DNA of 64,000 bases from Planctomycetaceae bacterium (GCA_021732845.1 JAKFUF010000037.1:22096-86095); one strand, 5' to 3'; shown: positions 8,864 to 18,211, numbered from the stretch's first letter. A program made the numbers and translations. Notes: generated by a model from the sequence alone, not told the origin.

Positions 8864-9871
8864 ATGAGCCGTGAAATCCTCCTCGCCTGCCTCCCGTGCC
8901 TCTACGCGCTTCTTGGTGCGTCCGCGGTGCTCCTCGTGATTGTGCGGCACAGCCGGGCTTCCTGGGACTGGGCGCGGCTGCGGCAGGTGCACACGTGCGA
9001 GCGCGGCAGCGTGCAGTCGTTGAGCCTGGTGGTCACGCTGCCGATCTTCATCCTGATGATCCTGTTCATCATTCAGGTGAGCCAGTTGATGGTGGGGATC
9101 ATTGTCGTGCATTACGCCGCCTTCGCCGGCGCACGGGCGGCATCGGTGTGGATTCCGGCGTATTACGAATCCGAGGCCGAGAATCAACTCTTCGCAAGGC
9201 AGTACGGAACCCGCGGGGATTCCATCTACGCTGATGCGCCGATGCAGAATGCCGAAGGCAAGCTGCTCAAAATCCAGCAGGCAGTCGTGATGGCCTGCGC
9301 CCCGATCGCCCCTTCCCGGGAACTCGTCAGCCGGTCGAACCCCACAATTTCAGTGCCAACCTGGGTTGTGGAGTCAAATGCCACGACGGCGCGCCTGTAC
9401 GCGCAGATCACCCGGGAGAATTCGAACGCCAACAATTCGACCAACTCCGGTAGTTCACGGTTTGCCAAACGGTTGTACAACAAGCTGGCCTATGCGTCCG
9501 TCAGCACGCAGGTGCGGGTTGAATGGCAATACGCACGGCATTACACCAGCGACCGCTACAACGATGCCCTGCAGGTGACCTACAACCCGCTGGATCATCC
9601 TGACATCCCTTGGATTCCGGGAGAGGTAGGTTGGGAAGACCCGATCACGGTGCGCGTCGTTCACAACTATGCCCTGCTCTCGGGCGTGGGAAAATTCATC
9701 GCCGCCCGACTGGTCCCGGCGGATGGCAGCCAGGACAACCTCAGCCCCAAGATCAAGACGACGTCGGGCTCTTTTAAAGAGCGGGTGTATTCGATCGAGA
9801 TTCCGGCCTCAGCCACGGTCTATAACGAAGGGTTCAAGTCGATCCTGCCGTATCAGCAGCGACGGCCTTAG
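8864..9871 (+). CDS. TadE-like pseudopilin
   Basis: This 335-residue protein has two hydrophobic segments near the N-terminus. The second, after CERGSVQS, is a pseudopilin-like helix (LSLVVTLPIFILMILFIIQV) as in TadE/TadF proteins, followed by the typical small-residue run HYAAFAGARAASVW. The long C-terminal domain is extracytoplasmic and of unknown fold. I chose ATG 8864 (MSREILL); an in-frame ATG at 8840 lies inside the repeat spacer and is less likely. The leading helix before the pseudopilin helix is unusual, since TadE normally starts at the pilin leader. Confidence 0.75.
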   Translation: MSREILLACLPCLYALLGASAVLLVIVRHSRASWDWARLRQVHTCERGSVQSLSLVVTLPIFILMILFIIQVSQLMVGIIVVHYAAFAGARAASVWIPAYYESEAENQLFARQYGTRGDSIYADAPMQNAEGKLLKIQQAVVMACAPIAPSRELVSRSNPTISVPTWVVESNATTARLYAQITRENSNANNSTNSGSSRFAKRLYNKLAYASVSTQVRVEWQYARHYTSDRYNDALQVTYNPLDHPDIPWIPGEVGWEDPITVRVVHNYALLSGVGKFIAARLVPADGSQDNLSPKIKTTSGSFKERVYSIEIPASATVYNEGFKSILPYQQRRP

Positions 9872-9889
9872 CTGCGCATTGACGAGCTG

Positions 9890-10005
9890 CAATGACTCAA
9901 TGACCAAGGCCTCAATGACCAAATTTTTGTTCGAAATCTGCCCTTAAGTCTTAGCAGTCGCTGATCCCATCACATTGGTCATTGTTTCATTGGTCATTGT
10001 GACAT
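9890..10005. repeat. Iterated CAATGACC / GGTCATTG spacer, third copy
   Basis: The left side has CAATGACTCAATGACC and TCAATGACC. The right side has CATTGGTCATTG repeated, ending just before the GTG start at 10025. The halves are again complementary. Together with the two upstream copies this makes three consecutive spacers of one locus with the same architecture. Confidence 0.78.
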
Positions 10006-10024
10006 TCCCCCACAGGGGCCTATC

Positions 10025-11647
10025 GTGACCCGCCTCTCTGCCACTCTCTCTGCTGTCCGCTGCCGTATCGGTTTCGAACTCCGTCGCGCGCACGCGGACG
10101 AACGTGGAACCATCAGCATGATGACGCTGGTGATTCTGTTCATCTTCACGATCCTGCTCGGCATGATCATGAACGTCGGCCGCGAGGTCGACGACAAGAT
10201 CCGGCTGCAGAACGCCGCCGACGCGGGAACATATTCGGCGGGAGTGGTGCTGGCGCGGGGGATGAACGCGTTGGCGTTCACCAACCATCTTGAGGCCGAG
10301 TTGTTCGCCATGACGGCGTATTTCCGCGAGGGGCGGGATCGGAATGCCGAGAAGTTCGTACCCGAGATTTTGGCGGCCTGGTCAAAAATCGCCCCGATGT
10401 TCAATCGAGCCACGGGGATCCCCGAATTCCAGGCCCTGGGGCCGGCGATCAGCGCCAAGGTGCCACTGGAACAGGAGGTTGTGCTGCGGTTCAGCGAGCT
10501 GACCGCCAAGAAATCGCAGATCATGCTGCCAGCCTTGGAGTCCATTCTGGGCCAGCCCGGGCAGAATGGCGATCCGCAGTCGCACCTGATTCCCGTGTTT
10601 CAACGCGCCGTCGTGCAGGCCACGCCAATTGCCGCGCAGTTGACCATGAACGAAATTGCCAGCAGGCATTGTGCTGCCCAGCGCGGGGCGCGAAGCCGCC
10701 CGCTTGGTGGCGTCCTGTGGCGAACACGGGTGATGGCCGCCGGCGAGCAGTACGAGGACGATCCGCTGCAGCGAACCATTCCGGCCATCGATCCCGCCAG
10801 CAACAGCCCCGATGCCCGGCGGCTCGGTGGCGGCAGCAGCTTGAACGCCTACCAGACACTGGCGATTGGAGGCCGTCGCGAGTTGGCGCAGCACTACTTG
10901 GAATCCTGGATTTCCGACCCCATGTATGACCTGGGTCCGTTTGAACGGGAGGGGGGGTACAGCTTCGATGGTTCGCAATACACCCTAGACCCCATGAACG
11001 GTGGAGGGCGGATCTCGGCCAAGATGTCGCAGTTCATCGGCCTGTGGCGGATTTTTACCTGCGGGCAGTTGAATGAGTTGCTCAATTTCGAGTACCCCAC
11101 CACCAACCTGCCGCACATGGTGCGGTTTTCGTCGGGCGGCCAGTTGCCCGGCCAGATGACTCCGGGCTCACAGGATCTGCAGCAGTTGATCGAAACCGAC
11201 TATTCCTTTGTCGGCGTGGTGTACTGGCCGCAATTGGCGCAGACATTCCCCAAATATTTCAAGAACCGGATTGGCGGGGATTCGATGGCGTTCACGCAGA
11301 TCAACATCGTCGTTCCGGCGCGCCGGTATCGCTACCCCTGGAAACTGCCGCGGGCTAGTGGTTCGTCTTACAGCTTTTCGGGCGGCCGGGTGACAATGAA
11401 CGCCATTTACGATGTCGACCATGTGGACGGCTGGCCGGCGCGGGGCGATTTTCTTCACGACACCCCCAGTTCAGAGCCGTGGGATCTGTTCAATCAGAAC
11501 TGGCTGGTCCAGGTGACGCCGGCGACGAACAACCAATTGCCAGCGATCCTGCAGACTCAACCGCCTTCCAGCCTCGTTCCGGGTGCCAGCCTGCCCAACC
11601 TGCAGGGGCTCACCCAGCGGGACCTGTTTCTCATCAATTCGCATTAG
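10025..11647 (+). CDS. Tad/TadG-like secreted pilus-locus protein
   Basis: This 540-residue protein has one N-terminal membrane helix (TLVILFIFTILLGMIMNVG) after HADERGTISMM, then LQNAADAGTYSAGVVLARGMNALAFTNH. The NAADA(A/G) run is the hallmark of the Tad domain of TadG-like proteins. The remainder is extracytoplasmic and rich in Gly, Pro and aromatic residues. The start is GTG at 10025. The gene is followed after 16 bases by another TadE-like gene, so the two are cotranscribed. The large outer part is probably a surface-exposed or minor pilus component; this is inference from position. Confidence 0.8.
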   Translation: MTRLSATLSAVRCRIGFELRRAHADERGTISMMTLVILFIFTILLGMIMNVGREVDDKIRLQNAADAGTYSAGVVLARGMNALAFTNHLEAELFAMTAYFREGRDRNAEKFVPEILAAWSKIAPMFNRATGIPEFQALGPAISAKVPLEQEVVLRFSELTAKKSQIMLPALESILGQPGQNGDPQSHLIPVFQRAVVQATPIAAQLTMNEIASRHCAAQRGARSRPLGGVLWRTRVMAAGEQYEDDPLQRTIPAIDPASNSPDARRLGGGSSLNAYQTLAIGGRRELAQHYLESWISDPMYDLGPFEREGGYSFDGSQYTLDPMNGGGRISAKMSQFIGLWRIFTCGQLNELLNFEYPTTNLPHMVRFSSGGQLPGQMTPGSQDLQQLIETDYSFVGVVYWPQLAQTFPKYFKNRIGGDSMAFTQINIVVPARRYRYPWKLPRASGSSYSFSGGRVTMNAIYDVDHVDGWPARGDFLHDTPSSEPWDLFNQNWLVQVTPATNNQLPAILQTQPPSSLVPGASLPNLQGLTQRDLFLINSH

Positions 11648-11663
11648 CCGCACCGGGCGCATC

Positions 11664-12755
11664 ATGCACCGCCAATCCTCAAGACTGCCAACACGCTCGG
11701 CCCGCCGCGGACTCGCGCCGCTGGAACTGGTCCTGGTGCTGCCGCTCCTGCTGTTCATGATGGCACTCATGATGAACTTCGGGTCGGCCTCCGCCTGGAA
11801 GGCGCGGTCTCTCGGCGCGGCCCGGCAGGGGGTGTGGCGCGACCGGGCGGGTCGCAATGGCAGTTCCGACCCCCGACCCTCCAACTGGCCGGACACAGCA
11901 CAACTGGGCTCGGCTGGCGCGAACGAACTCAGCACGGTGCGCGCCATTTGGGATGTGTCACCACTGAACTCGCCGTTTGCCCGTGGGACGAATGTTTCCG
12001 GCCAATCTCCCCAGACTGGCAAATCCGGGCATATTCAACTGCGGGATTTGGATTATCTGGAGATTCCCGCTGGCGTCAAAGTGGGCACCTCCGACATCAC
12101 GCGGAGCCCGACTCTGCTTCCGAAGACCCGTGGCTACGCCTATCACGTGAAGCATCCCCTCGTCGACAATCAGTGGCAGTACTTCACGATGGGGTATGAG
12201 AATGGCAAACCGGACGTGGTGGGCGGCGGCAACTATGCCCGGCGCTCCTATTATTGGTACATGTTCGACGAGAGCCCGGAATGGAGTTCAGAGTCCTCCG
12301 CGCTGAAGCAGGCCGACGCTTCAATGCTCGGCAATCCGCAGGCTGGAGGATTGATTCCGCTGGACCGGGACCAGGAATTTCTTCCGGCGTATCCTTGGGG
12401 ATTCCAAAACTTCCAGGATTTTTATCCGATGTTTCAGCCGGGACGGTATGGCACGTTGGGGAGACCGCATCAGATTGTTTCGCGGCCCTGCACACTCGAC
12501 CCGGAAAGCGTGCGAAACAATGTCAACCAGCTCGTGAATGCCATCCAGGGACGAAACGGCGGCGGCCGTGACGGAGTCCCCGGTGACATGGCGCAGACCT
12601 GGATCCGGCTGTACGACCAGCAGATCAATTACCTGCGGGGCCAGTTGGCCGGCACCCCTGAAGCCGCGCAGGCCGACGCGGCCATCAACGGGCAGATCGC
12701 CGCCATCGAAGCTGAGAAGCAGAAGTACGTTCAGTTCCAGGGAACGCTGAATTAG
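11664..12755 (+). CDS. TadE-like pseudopilin with large C-terminal domain
   Basis: This 363-residue protein has a prepilin-like start: basic leader ...SARRG, then LAPLELVLVLPLLLFMMALMM, with Glu at +5 as in true pilins. The following segment KARSLGAARQGVWRDRAG fits TadE proteins. The rest is a large exported domain with a Gln/Glu-rich helical end (about residues 310-360) that may form a coiled coil. ATG 11664 follows the upstream stop by 16 bases. The next gene begins after a palindromic repeat at 12769. Confidence 0.78.
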   Translation: MHRQSSRLPTRSARRGLAPLELVLVLPLLLFMMALMMNFGSASAWKARSLGAARQGVWRDRAGRNGSSDPRPSNWPDTAQLGSAGANELSTVRAIWDVSPLNSPFARGTNVSGQSPQTGKSGHIQLRDLDYLEIPAGVKVGTSDITRSPTLLPKTRGYAYHVKHPLVDNQWQYFTMGYENGKPDVVGGGNYARRSYYWYMFDESPEWSSESSALKQADASMLGNPQAGGLIPLDRDQEFLPAYPWGFQNFQDFYPMFQPGRYGTLGRPHQIVSRPCTLDPESVRNNVNQLVNAIQGRNGGGRDGVPGDMAQTWIRLYDQQINYLRGQLAGTPEAAQADAAINGQIAAIEAEKQKYVQFQGTLN

Positions 12756-12768
12756 GCCTTGGTTATAT

Positions 12769-12849
12769 CGCATGATTCCGGGACACCTGTCGTGGATCCG
12801 CTCGCTGGCGCTCACTCAAGATCCACTGTCGGTGTCCCAGAATCACGCG
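12769..12849. repeat. 80-base imperfect inverted repeat (dispersed palindrome)
   Basis: Positions 12769-12798 and 12820-12849 are imperfect inverted arms of about 30 bases with roughly five mismatches, around a 21-base centre. Shared core strings are GGGACACC and GTGGATC. The element could be translated from an upstream TTG, but its palindromic form suggests an inserted intergenic repeat, which is why I start the next gene downstream of it. Confidence 0.8.
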
Positions 12850-12875
12850 GTGCCATTGAGGCAAGCCCTGCAAGC

Positions 12876-13847
12876 ATGTCCGGCACGGCTGCCGAAAGTC
12901 CTCCGCCATCTGGCACCTTCCTGGCTGCGGCCGCAGCCCGGCCTGAATCCAAAACTCTGTCGCAGACGATTCGAGCCCGCACCATCGACCTGGTGGCGAT
13001 GAGTCTGGTGCTGATCGTCAGCCTGGCAGCCGGCCGGCAGGTGCTCGAATGGTGGCGTGAGGACGGCATTCCCGTCACGGCGCGGCCCACCGCCATTCCG
13101 TGGGGCGAAGGTGGCGTCCCAGTGTCGATGGAGTTTGGCGAGTCGGCCTTCTCCATGCTGCGGCAAACCGTGCAGGGCGACGCCCGCGAAGCGCTCAGTG
13201 AGATGGTCAAACGCTGCGGTGAAGCTGCAGCCAATGCACGAGAGCCCGTTGAGCCACCGCTGAAGGCAGAGTTGGATTTGCTGGAGCGGTTGAGCCTGGA
13301 GCAGCCGCCATCTTCGGTGGCGGAAGCCACGCGCGACTGGCGCGTCTGCCGCCTGCCCGACATGATGCAGTTGACCGTGGGAATCCGCCGGTTTCCCGCC
13401 AACCCGCCCGATGCGGCGGGTCGGTGGCGTGTGGTATGCTGGGCGTGGCTCATGCGGGCGGGGGAGCGGGAGTGGTCGCTGTATGTGTGCAGCCCCACGT
13501 CGCAGCCACGGCCGATCGCGGGGATTGATCAGTTGCCGCTGCCCAAAGGCTGCCGGCAGGTTCTGTCGCTGCGGGAGGAGCGCGGAGGGATCCTGGCGGC
13601 GTTCGTGGGCGAGTTGACGCCGGAAGAATGTCGGAAGTCTTTCGACCGGGAGTTCGCGGCGCTGGGTTGGAAGAGTAGCGGGTGGCACGTCGTCGACGGC
13701 GCGTGGCTCACGCGGTATCGGAAGACGAGCGAAGCGGAGGCAACGGAACCAAACCCAGAAACGACGGCACAGACAAATGCCGCCGCCGACGTCCAATTTC
13801 ATCTCGAAGGCAACGGAGTCTCCGGCGTCGTCAGCGTCATCCCGTAA
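12876..13847 (+). CDS. Single-pass membrane protein of the Tad locus, function unknown
   Basis: With the start at ATG 12876 this is a 323-residue protein: a short N-terminal tail, one membrane helix (IDLVAMSLVLIVSLAAGR, about residues 34-52), and a long extracytoplasmic domain. That domain contains RWRVVCWAWLMRAGEREWSLYVC and a His/Asp-rich end. An alternative TTG start at 12759 would translate the palindrome at 12769. I recognise no family. Position between TadE-like and CpaB genes on the same strand argues for a pilus-assembly role special to this lineage. Confidence 0.7.
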   Translation: MSGTAAESPPPSGTFLAAAAARPESKTLSQTIRARTIDLVAMSLVLIVSLAAGRQVLEWWREDGIPVTARPTAIPWGEGGVPVSMEFGESAFSMLRQTVQGDAREALSEMVKRCGEAAANAREPVEPPLKAELDLLERLSLEQPPSSVAEATRDWRVCRLPDMMQLTVGIRRFPANPPDAAGRWRVVCWAWLMRAGEREWSLYVCSPTSQPRPIAGIDQLPLPKGCRQVLSLREERGGILAAFVGELTPEECRKSFDREFAALGWKSSGWHVVDGAWLTRYRKTSEAEATEPNPETTAQTNAAADVQFHLEGNGVSGVVSVIP

Positions 13848-13851
13848 GGGC

Positions 13852-13990
13852 ATTTTCGATTTTCGATTGAGGATTTTCGATTGGCTGTTGGCGACGACCG
13901 CTCATAACGCCTACGAAAACTATCCCTTCGAAGAGCCAAAGATGCCGAACCTTTTCAATCGAAAATCACAAATCGAAAATCGAAAATCAC
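13852..13990. repeat. Iterated TTTTCGATT / AATCGAAAA spacer
   Basis: The left end has ATTTTCGATT repeated three times. The right end has AATCGAAAATC repeated, ending shortly before the cpaB ATG. The halves are complementary and could pair over more than 20 bases. The architecture equals that of the CAATGACC spacers, but with an unrelated unit. A related set is at 17077-17191 and a short one near 24870. Confidence 0.78.
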
Positions 13991-14002
13991 GCAGGGGTCA
14001 CG

Positions 14003-14758
14003 ATGAAGGGCATGATGGGGGTCTGGATCGCGCTGTTGCTCGGCGTGGTCGGCGCGTTCTGCAACTGGTTTTACATTGCCGAGCAGGCGCGGCAGTTTGA
14101 AAAGACGGAATTTATCCAGATTTCCAGCAATCGTCCGCTCAACCCGGGCGACAAGTTCTCAGAATCGGATTTCGTACCGCTGCCCGTGCCGACGTTCGCC
14201 AAGGGCACGCTGGAGAAATCGGCGGTGCTGTATTCCGACCGGAAGACGGCCGTCGGACTGGTCGCGCCGCATGGCTTCCTGGAGGGCGACATCCTGATGC
14301 AAAAGGATCTGGAACAGCCGCCGCCGTCCGATGTCAAAGCGAAGCTGGGTCCGGACGAAGTGCTGATGATCGTTCCGATTGATTCACGCGTCATGGTGCC
14401 CCGGCTGATCCAGGCGGACGACTACGTTTCATTTGTGATCCCCAACCTGCCGCCGACGCCCACGCCGGCCGATGTCCCAAATGCGCCGAAGCCACTGACC
14501 AACATCCCGTCGGGCGGTGTCTCCCGGAGGATCGGTCCCTACCGCGTGGTCTCCATGGGCGACCGGTTGGGAACGTCAGAAAAGGCCCGCGTCGTCGGCA
14601 CCGGCACCACTCAGGAAAACCTGATGGGCATCGCCATCAAGATCCAGGCGGATGGCTCGCTCGACAAACCGGGCCAGGAACTGTCGGAAGTCTTTCGGCT
14701 GACCAACTTCAACCAGGTCCAGGTGCTGCTGCACCCGGCACCCCCAAAGAAGCGCTGA
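14003..14758 (+). CDS. cpaB: Flp pilus assembly protein CpaB/RcpC-like
   Basis: This 251-residue protein has an N-terminal membrane helix (VWIALLLGVVGAFCNWFYI), then a SAF-type domain. Visible are RPLNPGDKFSESDF, then GLVAPHGFLEGDILMQKDLE and a second module around LMIVPIDSRVMVPRLIQADDYV, as in CpaB proteins that line the periplasm beside the secretin. It is placed just before the cpaF-type ATPase, as usual. An AGGGG ribosome site precedes ATG 14003. The second half (about 190-251) contains QVQVLLHPAPPKKR and is less conserved. Confidence 0.85.
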   Translation: MKGMMGVWIALLLGVVGAFCNWFYIAEQARQFEKTEFIQISSNRPLNPGDKFSESDFVPLPVPTFAKGTLEKSAVLYSDRKTAVGLVAPHGFLEGDILMQKDLEQPPPSDVKAKLGPDEVLMIVPIDSRVMVPRLIQADDYVSFVIPNLPPTPTPADVPNAPKPLTNIPSGGVSRRIGPYRVVSMGDRLGTSEKARVVGTGTTQENLMGIAIKIQADGSLDKPGQELSEVFRLTNFNQVQVLLHPAPPKKR

Positions 14759-15139
14759 CGTTGACGGCGCGGATCAAATTGTCCGGCGACTCCCATGGGG
14801 GGCGAACAATGACTTGTGCAACAATTGCTGTCCGTTTCAAGGTGTTAATCGAAGGCCGAATCTAGATTACGAGAAGGGAAACCACGAATTTTCACGAATA
14901 AGGCGAATGACACGAATGGCAACGAAATGGGTCCCATGACCCGCGGTGTCAAGCCGGTTGAGCATTCGTGAAATTCGTGAAATTCGTGGTCAAATTTCTG
15001 ACCTTCCGGTCCAGTCGCTGTGCTGCCGGACCAGCAGACATGACCAACAGCATCCTTTTCAATCCTTTCGTATCCTGTCCAAAACTTCCTTGTAACTCCT
15101 CCCCGCATTTGTCATTTGTCATTTGGGCTTCCCCTTCCC
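14759..15139. repeat. 381-base spacer with CACGAAT / ATTCGTG iterations
   Basis: No gene is visible between cpaB and the FHA-CpaF gene. Positions 14880-14925 carry CACGAATTTTCACGAAT and related units; 14963-14996 carry the complementary ATTCGTGAAATTCGTGAA run. A third short repeat, CATTTGT three times, sits at 15108-15127 just before the ATG at 15140. These resemble the other pilus-locus spacers in design, but the unit differs. Confidence 0.72.
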
Positions 15140-17068
15140 ATGAAGATCTGGTTCAACAAAGTCCATGACAGCCGCCGGGCGCTGGTCGAGGTCGAGGCCG
15201 ATGAGATTCACATTGGCCGGGACTCGACGAACACCGTCGTGCTGCAGAGCCCGCTGGTCTCCAAGAAGCACGCCATCGTGCGGCGGCAGAATGGTGCGTT
15301 GACGCTGGAAAACGTCGGCATCAACGGCTGCATGGTGGGGGACCTGGAGGTTTTTGGCGGCCAGACGACGCAGTTCCCGCCGGGCACGCAGGTCCGCATC
15401 TGGCCCTACACGCTGACGTTTGAGACCGAGACCGCCTCCGCCATCACCCGCGTGCAGCTCGAAGCGCACCTGCGGTCAATCATGGCGGACCTGGAGCTGC
15501 GGATTCACAAGAAACTGCTGGAGCGGCTGGACCTGTACGAACTGGAAAGCAACCGCCTGGGCAACGCCGAAAGCATCCTGCTGCTGGAAAACAACATTGA
15601 GGACATCTGCCGCGAATTGCGGCTGTTCGGCGGCGAGAACGACTCGCTGCTGGAAGAGGTGACCGGCCTCACGCTGCGCGACCACGTGATCAACCAGTTG
15701 ATCCTCGAGAGCAACACCGCCAACATCGATCAAGTTACGGCGCGGACGCACAACGAGTTCGACATTCCGGCCACGCTCGTGCCCGAACGCGAAACCGAAC
15801 TGCACAATCTGCTGCACTTCCTCCGCGAGCGGCTGCAGTTGAATTCGCAGCCGGATCTCAGCGGCCAGATCCAGCAGGTGGAAAACAACTTCACGGCGGT
15901 CTTCCCGCTGGTCCGCCCGCACCTGCACAAAGAGCTGCGCAAATATCTAATCCTGAGAACGCTGAAAAAAGATCTCAAGGACACCGTGTTTGGTTTCGGC
16001 CCGCTGCAGGATCTGCTGCGGGCCCCCACCATCACGGAAATCATGGTGGTCCAGAGCGACCGGATTTTTGTGGAGCGGGAAGGTGTGCTGGAGCTGTCGG
16101 GGCGGCGGTTCATCTCCGACAAGGTGACCGAGTCGATCATCGAACGCATCGTGGCTCAGGTCGGCCGCCGCATCGACAAGAGCCAGCCCCTGGTCGACGC
16201 CCGACTTGCCGACGGCTCCCGCGTCAACGCCATCATCCCCCCGCTGGCGGTCAGCGGCCCGTGCCTGACGATCCGCAAATTTCCCGCCCACCGCTACACG
16301 ATGGACGACCTGGTGGAACTGGGCAGCATGACCCCTTCGGCCGCCATGTTCCTGCGGGCCTGTGTCATCGACAAGAAGAATATCCTGGTGAGCGGCGGCA
16401 CCGGCACCGGCAAGACCACCATGCTCAATGTGCTGTCCAGTTTCATTCCGCACAAGGAACGGGTCGTCACCATTGAGGACACGACCGAACTGCAGTTGCA
16501 CCAGGAACACGTGGTGACGCTGGAATCGAAGCAGGCCAATGTTGAAGGTGCGGGGGCCTACACGATCCGCGACCTGGTGAAAAACGCGCTGCGGATGCGT
16601 CCCGACCGGATCATCGTCGGCGAATGCCGTTCGGGCGAAGCCTTGGACATGCTGCAGGCGATGAACACCGGCCACGACGGTTCCATGACCACGGTGCATG
16701 CCAACAGTTCCGAAGAGGTCATCAAACGTCTGGAAGTGCTGGTGCTGATGGCCGCCCCCCTGCCGGTCGTCTCCATCCACCGGCAGATCGCCTCGGCGAT
16801 CAACCTCGTGGTCCAAATCACCCGCCTGCCTGGCGGCAAACGCCGCGTGACGCAGATCTCGGAAATCGCTGGCTACGACCAGGAGCGCAGCGAACTGGTC
16901 ATCCATGACATCTACAACTACCGCGACGGCCAGATGCTCCGGCCAACGGGCTATCTGCCGACGTTCGTGGAGTCGCTGATGGCCAAGAACCTGCTGCAGT
17001 TGGAGTTCCTGTACGGGAAGACGGAGACCCCGCCGGGGGCCGAGAATGGAGCGGTGCGAAGACGGTGA
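15140..17068 (+). CDS. cpaF: FHA-domain CpaF/TadA-type secretion ATPase
   Basis: This is a 642-residue hexameric motor ATPase that drives Flp pilus assembly from the cytoplasmic face. Residues 1-95 form an FHA domain (HIGRDSTNTVVLQSP, VSKKHA, NGCMVGD), which binds phosphothreonine; ordinary CpaF lacks it. The CpaF core follows, with a helical N-domain (about 110-290), Walker A GGTGTGKTT near residue 420, an aspartate/glutamate box (VTIEDTTELQL) and Walker B/His box (RIIVGECRSGEALDML, SMTTVHAN). ATG 15140 follows the repeat spacer. An FHA fusion suggests control by Ser/Thr phosphorylation, in keeping with the kinase-rich genome. Confidence 0.95.
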   Translation: MKIWFNKVHDSRRALVEVEADEIHIGRDSTNTVVLQSPLVSKKHAIVRRQNGALTLENVGINGCMVGDLEVFGGQTTQFPPGTQVRIWPYTLTFETETASAITRVQLEAHLRSIMADLELRIHKKLLERLDLYELESNRLGNAESILLLENNIEDICRELRLFGGENDSLLEEVTGLTLRDHVINQLILESNTANIDQVTARTHNEFDIPATLVPERETELHNLLHFLRERLQLNSQPDLSGQIQQVENNFTAVFPLVRPHLHKELRKYLILRTLKKDLKDTVFGFGPLQDLLRAPTITEIMVVQSDRIFVEREGVLELSGRRFISDKVTESIIERIVAQVGRRIDKSQPLVDARLADGSRVNAIIPPLAVSGPCLTIRKFPAHRYTMDDLVELGSMTPSAAMFLRACVIDKKNILVSGGTGTGKTTMLNVLSSFIPHKERVVTIEDTTELQLHQEHVVTLESKQANVEGAGAYTIRDLVKNALRMRPDRIIVGECRSGEALDMLQAMNTGHDGSMTTVHANSSEEVIKRLEVLVLMAAPLPVVSIHRQIASAINLVVQITRLPGGKRRVTQISEIAGYDQERSELVIHDIYNYRDGQMLRPTGYLPTFVESLMAKNLLQLEFLYGKTETPPGAENGAVRRR

Positions 17069-17076
17069 GGCGCGGC

Positions 17077-17191
17077 ATTTTCGGTTTTCGATTGAAAGGT
17101 TGTAGTTGGGGGGACGCCAAGGATTGGAAACTGACCGGTTTTTGATTCGATCTGGCTACCAATGAGAATTCGAAAATCAAAAATCGAAAAT
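17077..17191. repeat. Iterated TTTTCGATT / AATCGAAAA repeat overlapping the next start
   Basis: Positions 17077-17096 hold TTTTCGGTTTTCGATTG. Positions 17167-17191 hold the complementary AATTCGAAAATCAAAAATCG run. The right half overlaps the proposed first codons of the Rpn-like gene at 17162, so that N-terminus (RIRKSKIEN) is repeat-derived or the true start is different. Confidence 0.72.
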
Positions 17192-18211
17192 GACTACGAC
17201 AGTCCGTGGAAAGATGTGCTGGATGTGCTCCTGGAGCCGTTCATCGAGTTCTTCTTTCCGCTTGTTCACAAGGAGATTGATTGGAAACGCGGTGTGGAGT
17301 CGCTGGAGCAGGAACTGCGTCAGATCTTGCGGGCAGCGAATCAGGGAAAGCGGGTCGTGGACAAGCTGGTCCGCGTCCACACGCATGCCGGCGAAGCCCT
17401 GGTCGTCCTGATTCACATCGAAATCCAATGCCAGTACGAAGCGGACTTTCCACGGCGGATGTTCACCTGCCACTACCGACTGTTTGACAAATATGGAACA
17501 TGGCCGGTCAACCTGGTGTTGTTCGGCGACGACCGGCCGAAGTGGAATCCACGAGAGTTCGAAGCGGGACAATGGGGTTGTGGTGTAAAATTCTGGTACC
17601 CAACCGCGAAACTGCTGGACTATGAAGACCACAGAGACAAGTTGGCGGACGAGATGAACCCGATGGCGTCCATGGTGCTGGCGCATCTCGTCTCGCGCGA
17701 GACAAGAGGTGCCCCCGAAGAGCGACAAGCGGCGAAGCTGAAGCTGGTCAAAGGTCTCTATCGCGCAGGATGGACAAAAAAGACGATCCTGTGTCTCTAT
17801 CACGTGATTGACTGGATGCTGGACCTGCCCAAGGAATTGGAACTTCAGTTTCTGAATGAGGTGCAGAAGTTCGAGGAGCAGAAAAACATGCGATACGTGT
17901 CGAGTGCGGAACGGATTGGCGTCGAACGTGGGATGGAACTGGGACGACAGGAAGGAATTCAAAGAGGACGGCAGGAAGAAAGGCAGGAAGCAGAGGAGCG
18001 TGAGCGGAAGACTCTCTGTGTTTCAATTCAGACGATTCTCGAACTACGGTTTGACGAAGATGGTCTGTCGATCGCTCCTCAGGTGAAACAAATTCAGGAA
18101 CTCGATCGTCTCAGGGCGATTCATGCTCAACTGATTGCACGGGAGAGCTTCGCCAAGATCTGCACGGCACTGAAGGCGAAGCCTGCAAAAAAACCGCGAA
18201 AGACCGATTGA
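17162..18211 (+). CDS. Rpn-family PD-(D/E)XK nuclease-like protein inside the pilus locus
   Basis: This 349-residue protein resembles the Rpn/transposase_31 PD-(D/E)XK group. Visible parts are DSPWKDVLDVLLEPFIEFFFP, EIDWKRG and the core VLIHIEIQCQYEADFPRRMF, where E-x-Q stands for the nuclease E-x-K. The C-terminal part is charged (ERIGVERGMELGRQEG... to about residue 290), like the helical tails of this family. Rpn proteins are DNA nucleases tied to recombination and phage defence. The gene splits cpaF from tadB and starts within a repeat, so it looks like a later insertion. Translation start uncertain. Confidence 0.78.
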   Translation: MRIRKSKIENDYDSPWKDVLDVLLEPFIEFFFPLVHKEIDWKRGVESLEQELRQILRAANQGKRVVDKLVRVHTHAGEALVVLIHIEIQCQYEADFPRRMFTCHYRLFDKYGTWPVNLVLFGDDRPKWNPREFEAGQWGCGVKFWYPTAKLLDYEDHRDKLADEMNPMASMVLAHLVSRETRGAPEERQAAKLKLVKGLYRAGWTKKTILCLYHVIDWMLDLPKELELQFLNEVQKFEEQKNMRYVSSAERIGVERGMELGRQEGIQRGRQEERQEAEERERKTLCVSIQTILELRFDEDGLSIAPQVKQIQELDRLRAIHAQLIARESFAKICTALKAKPAKKPRKTD

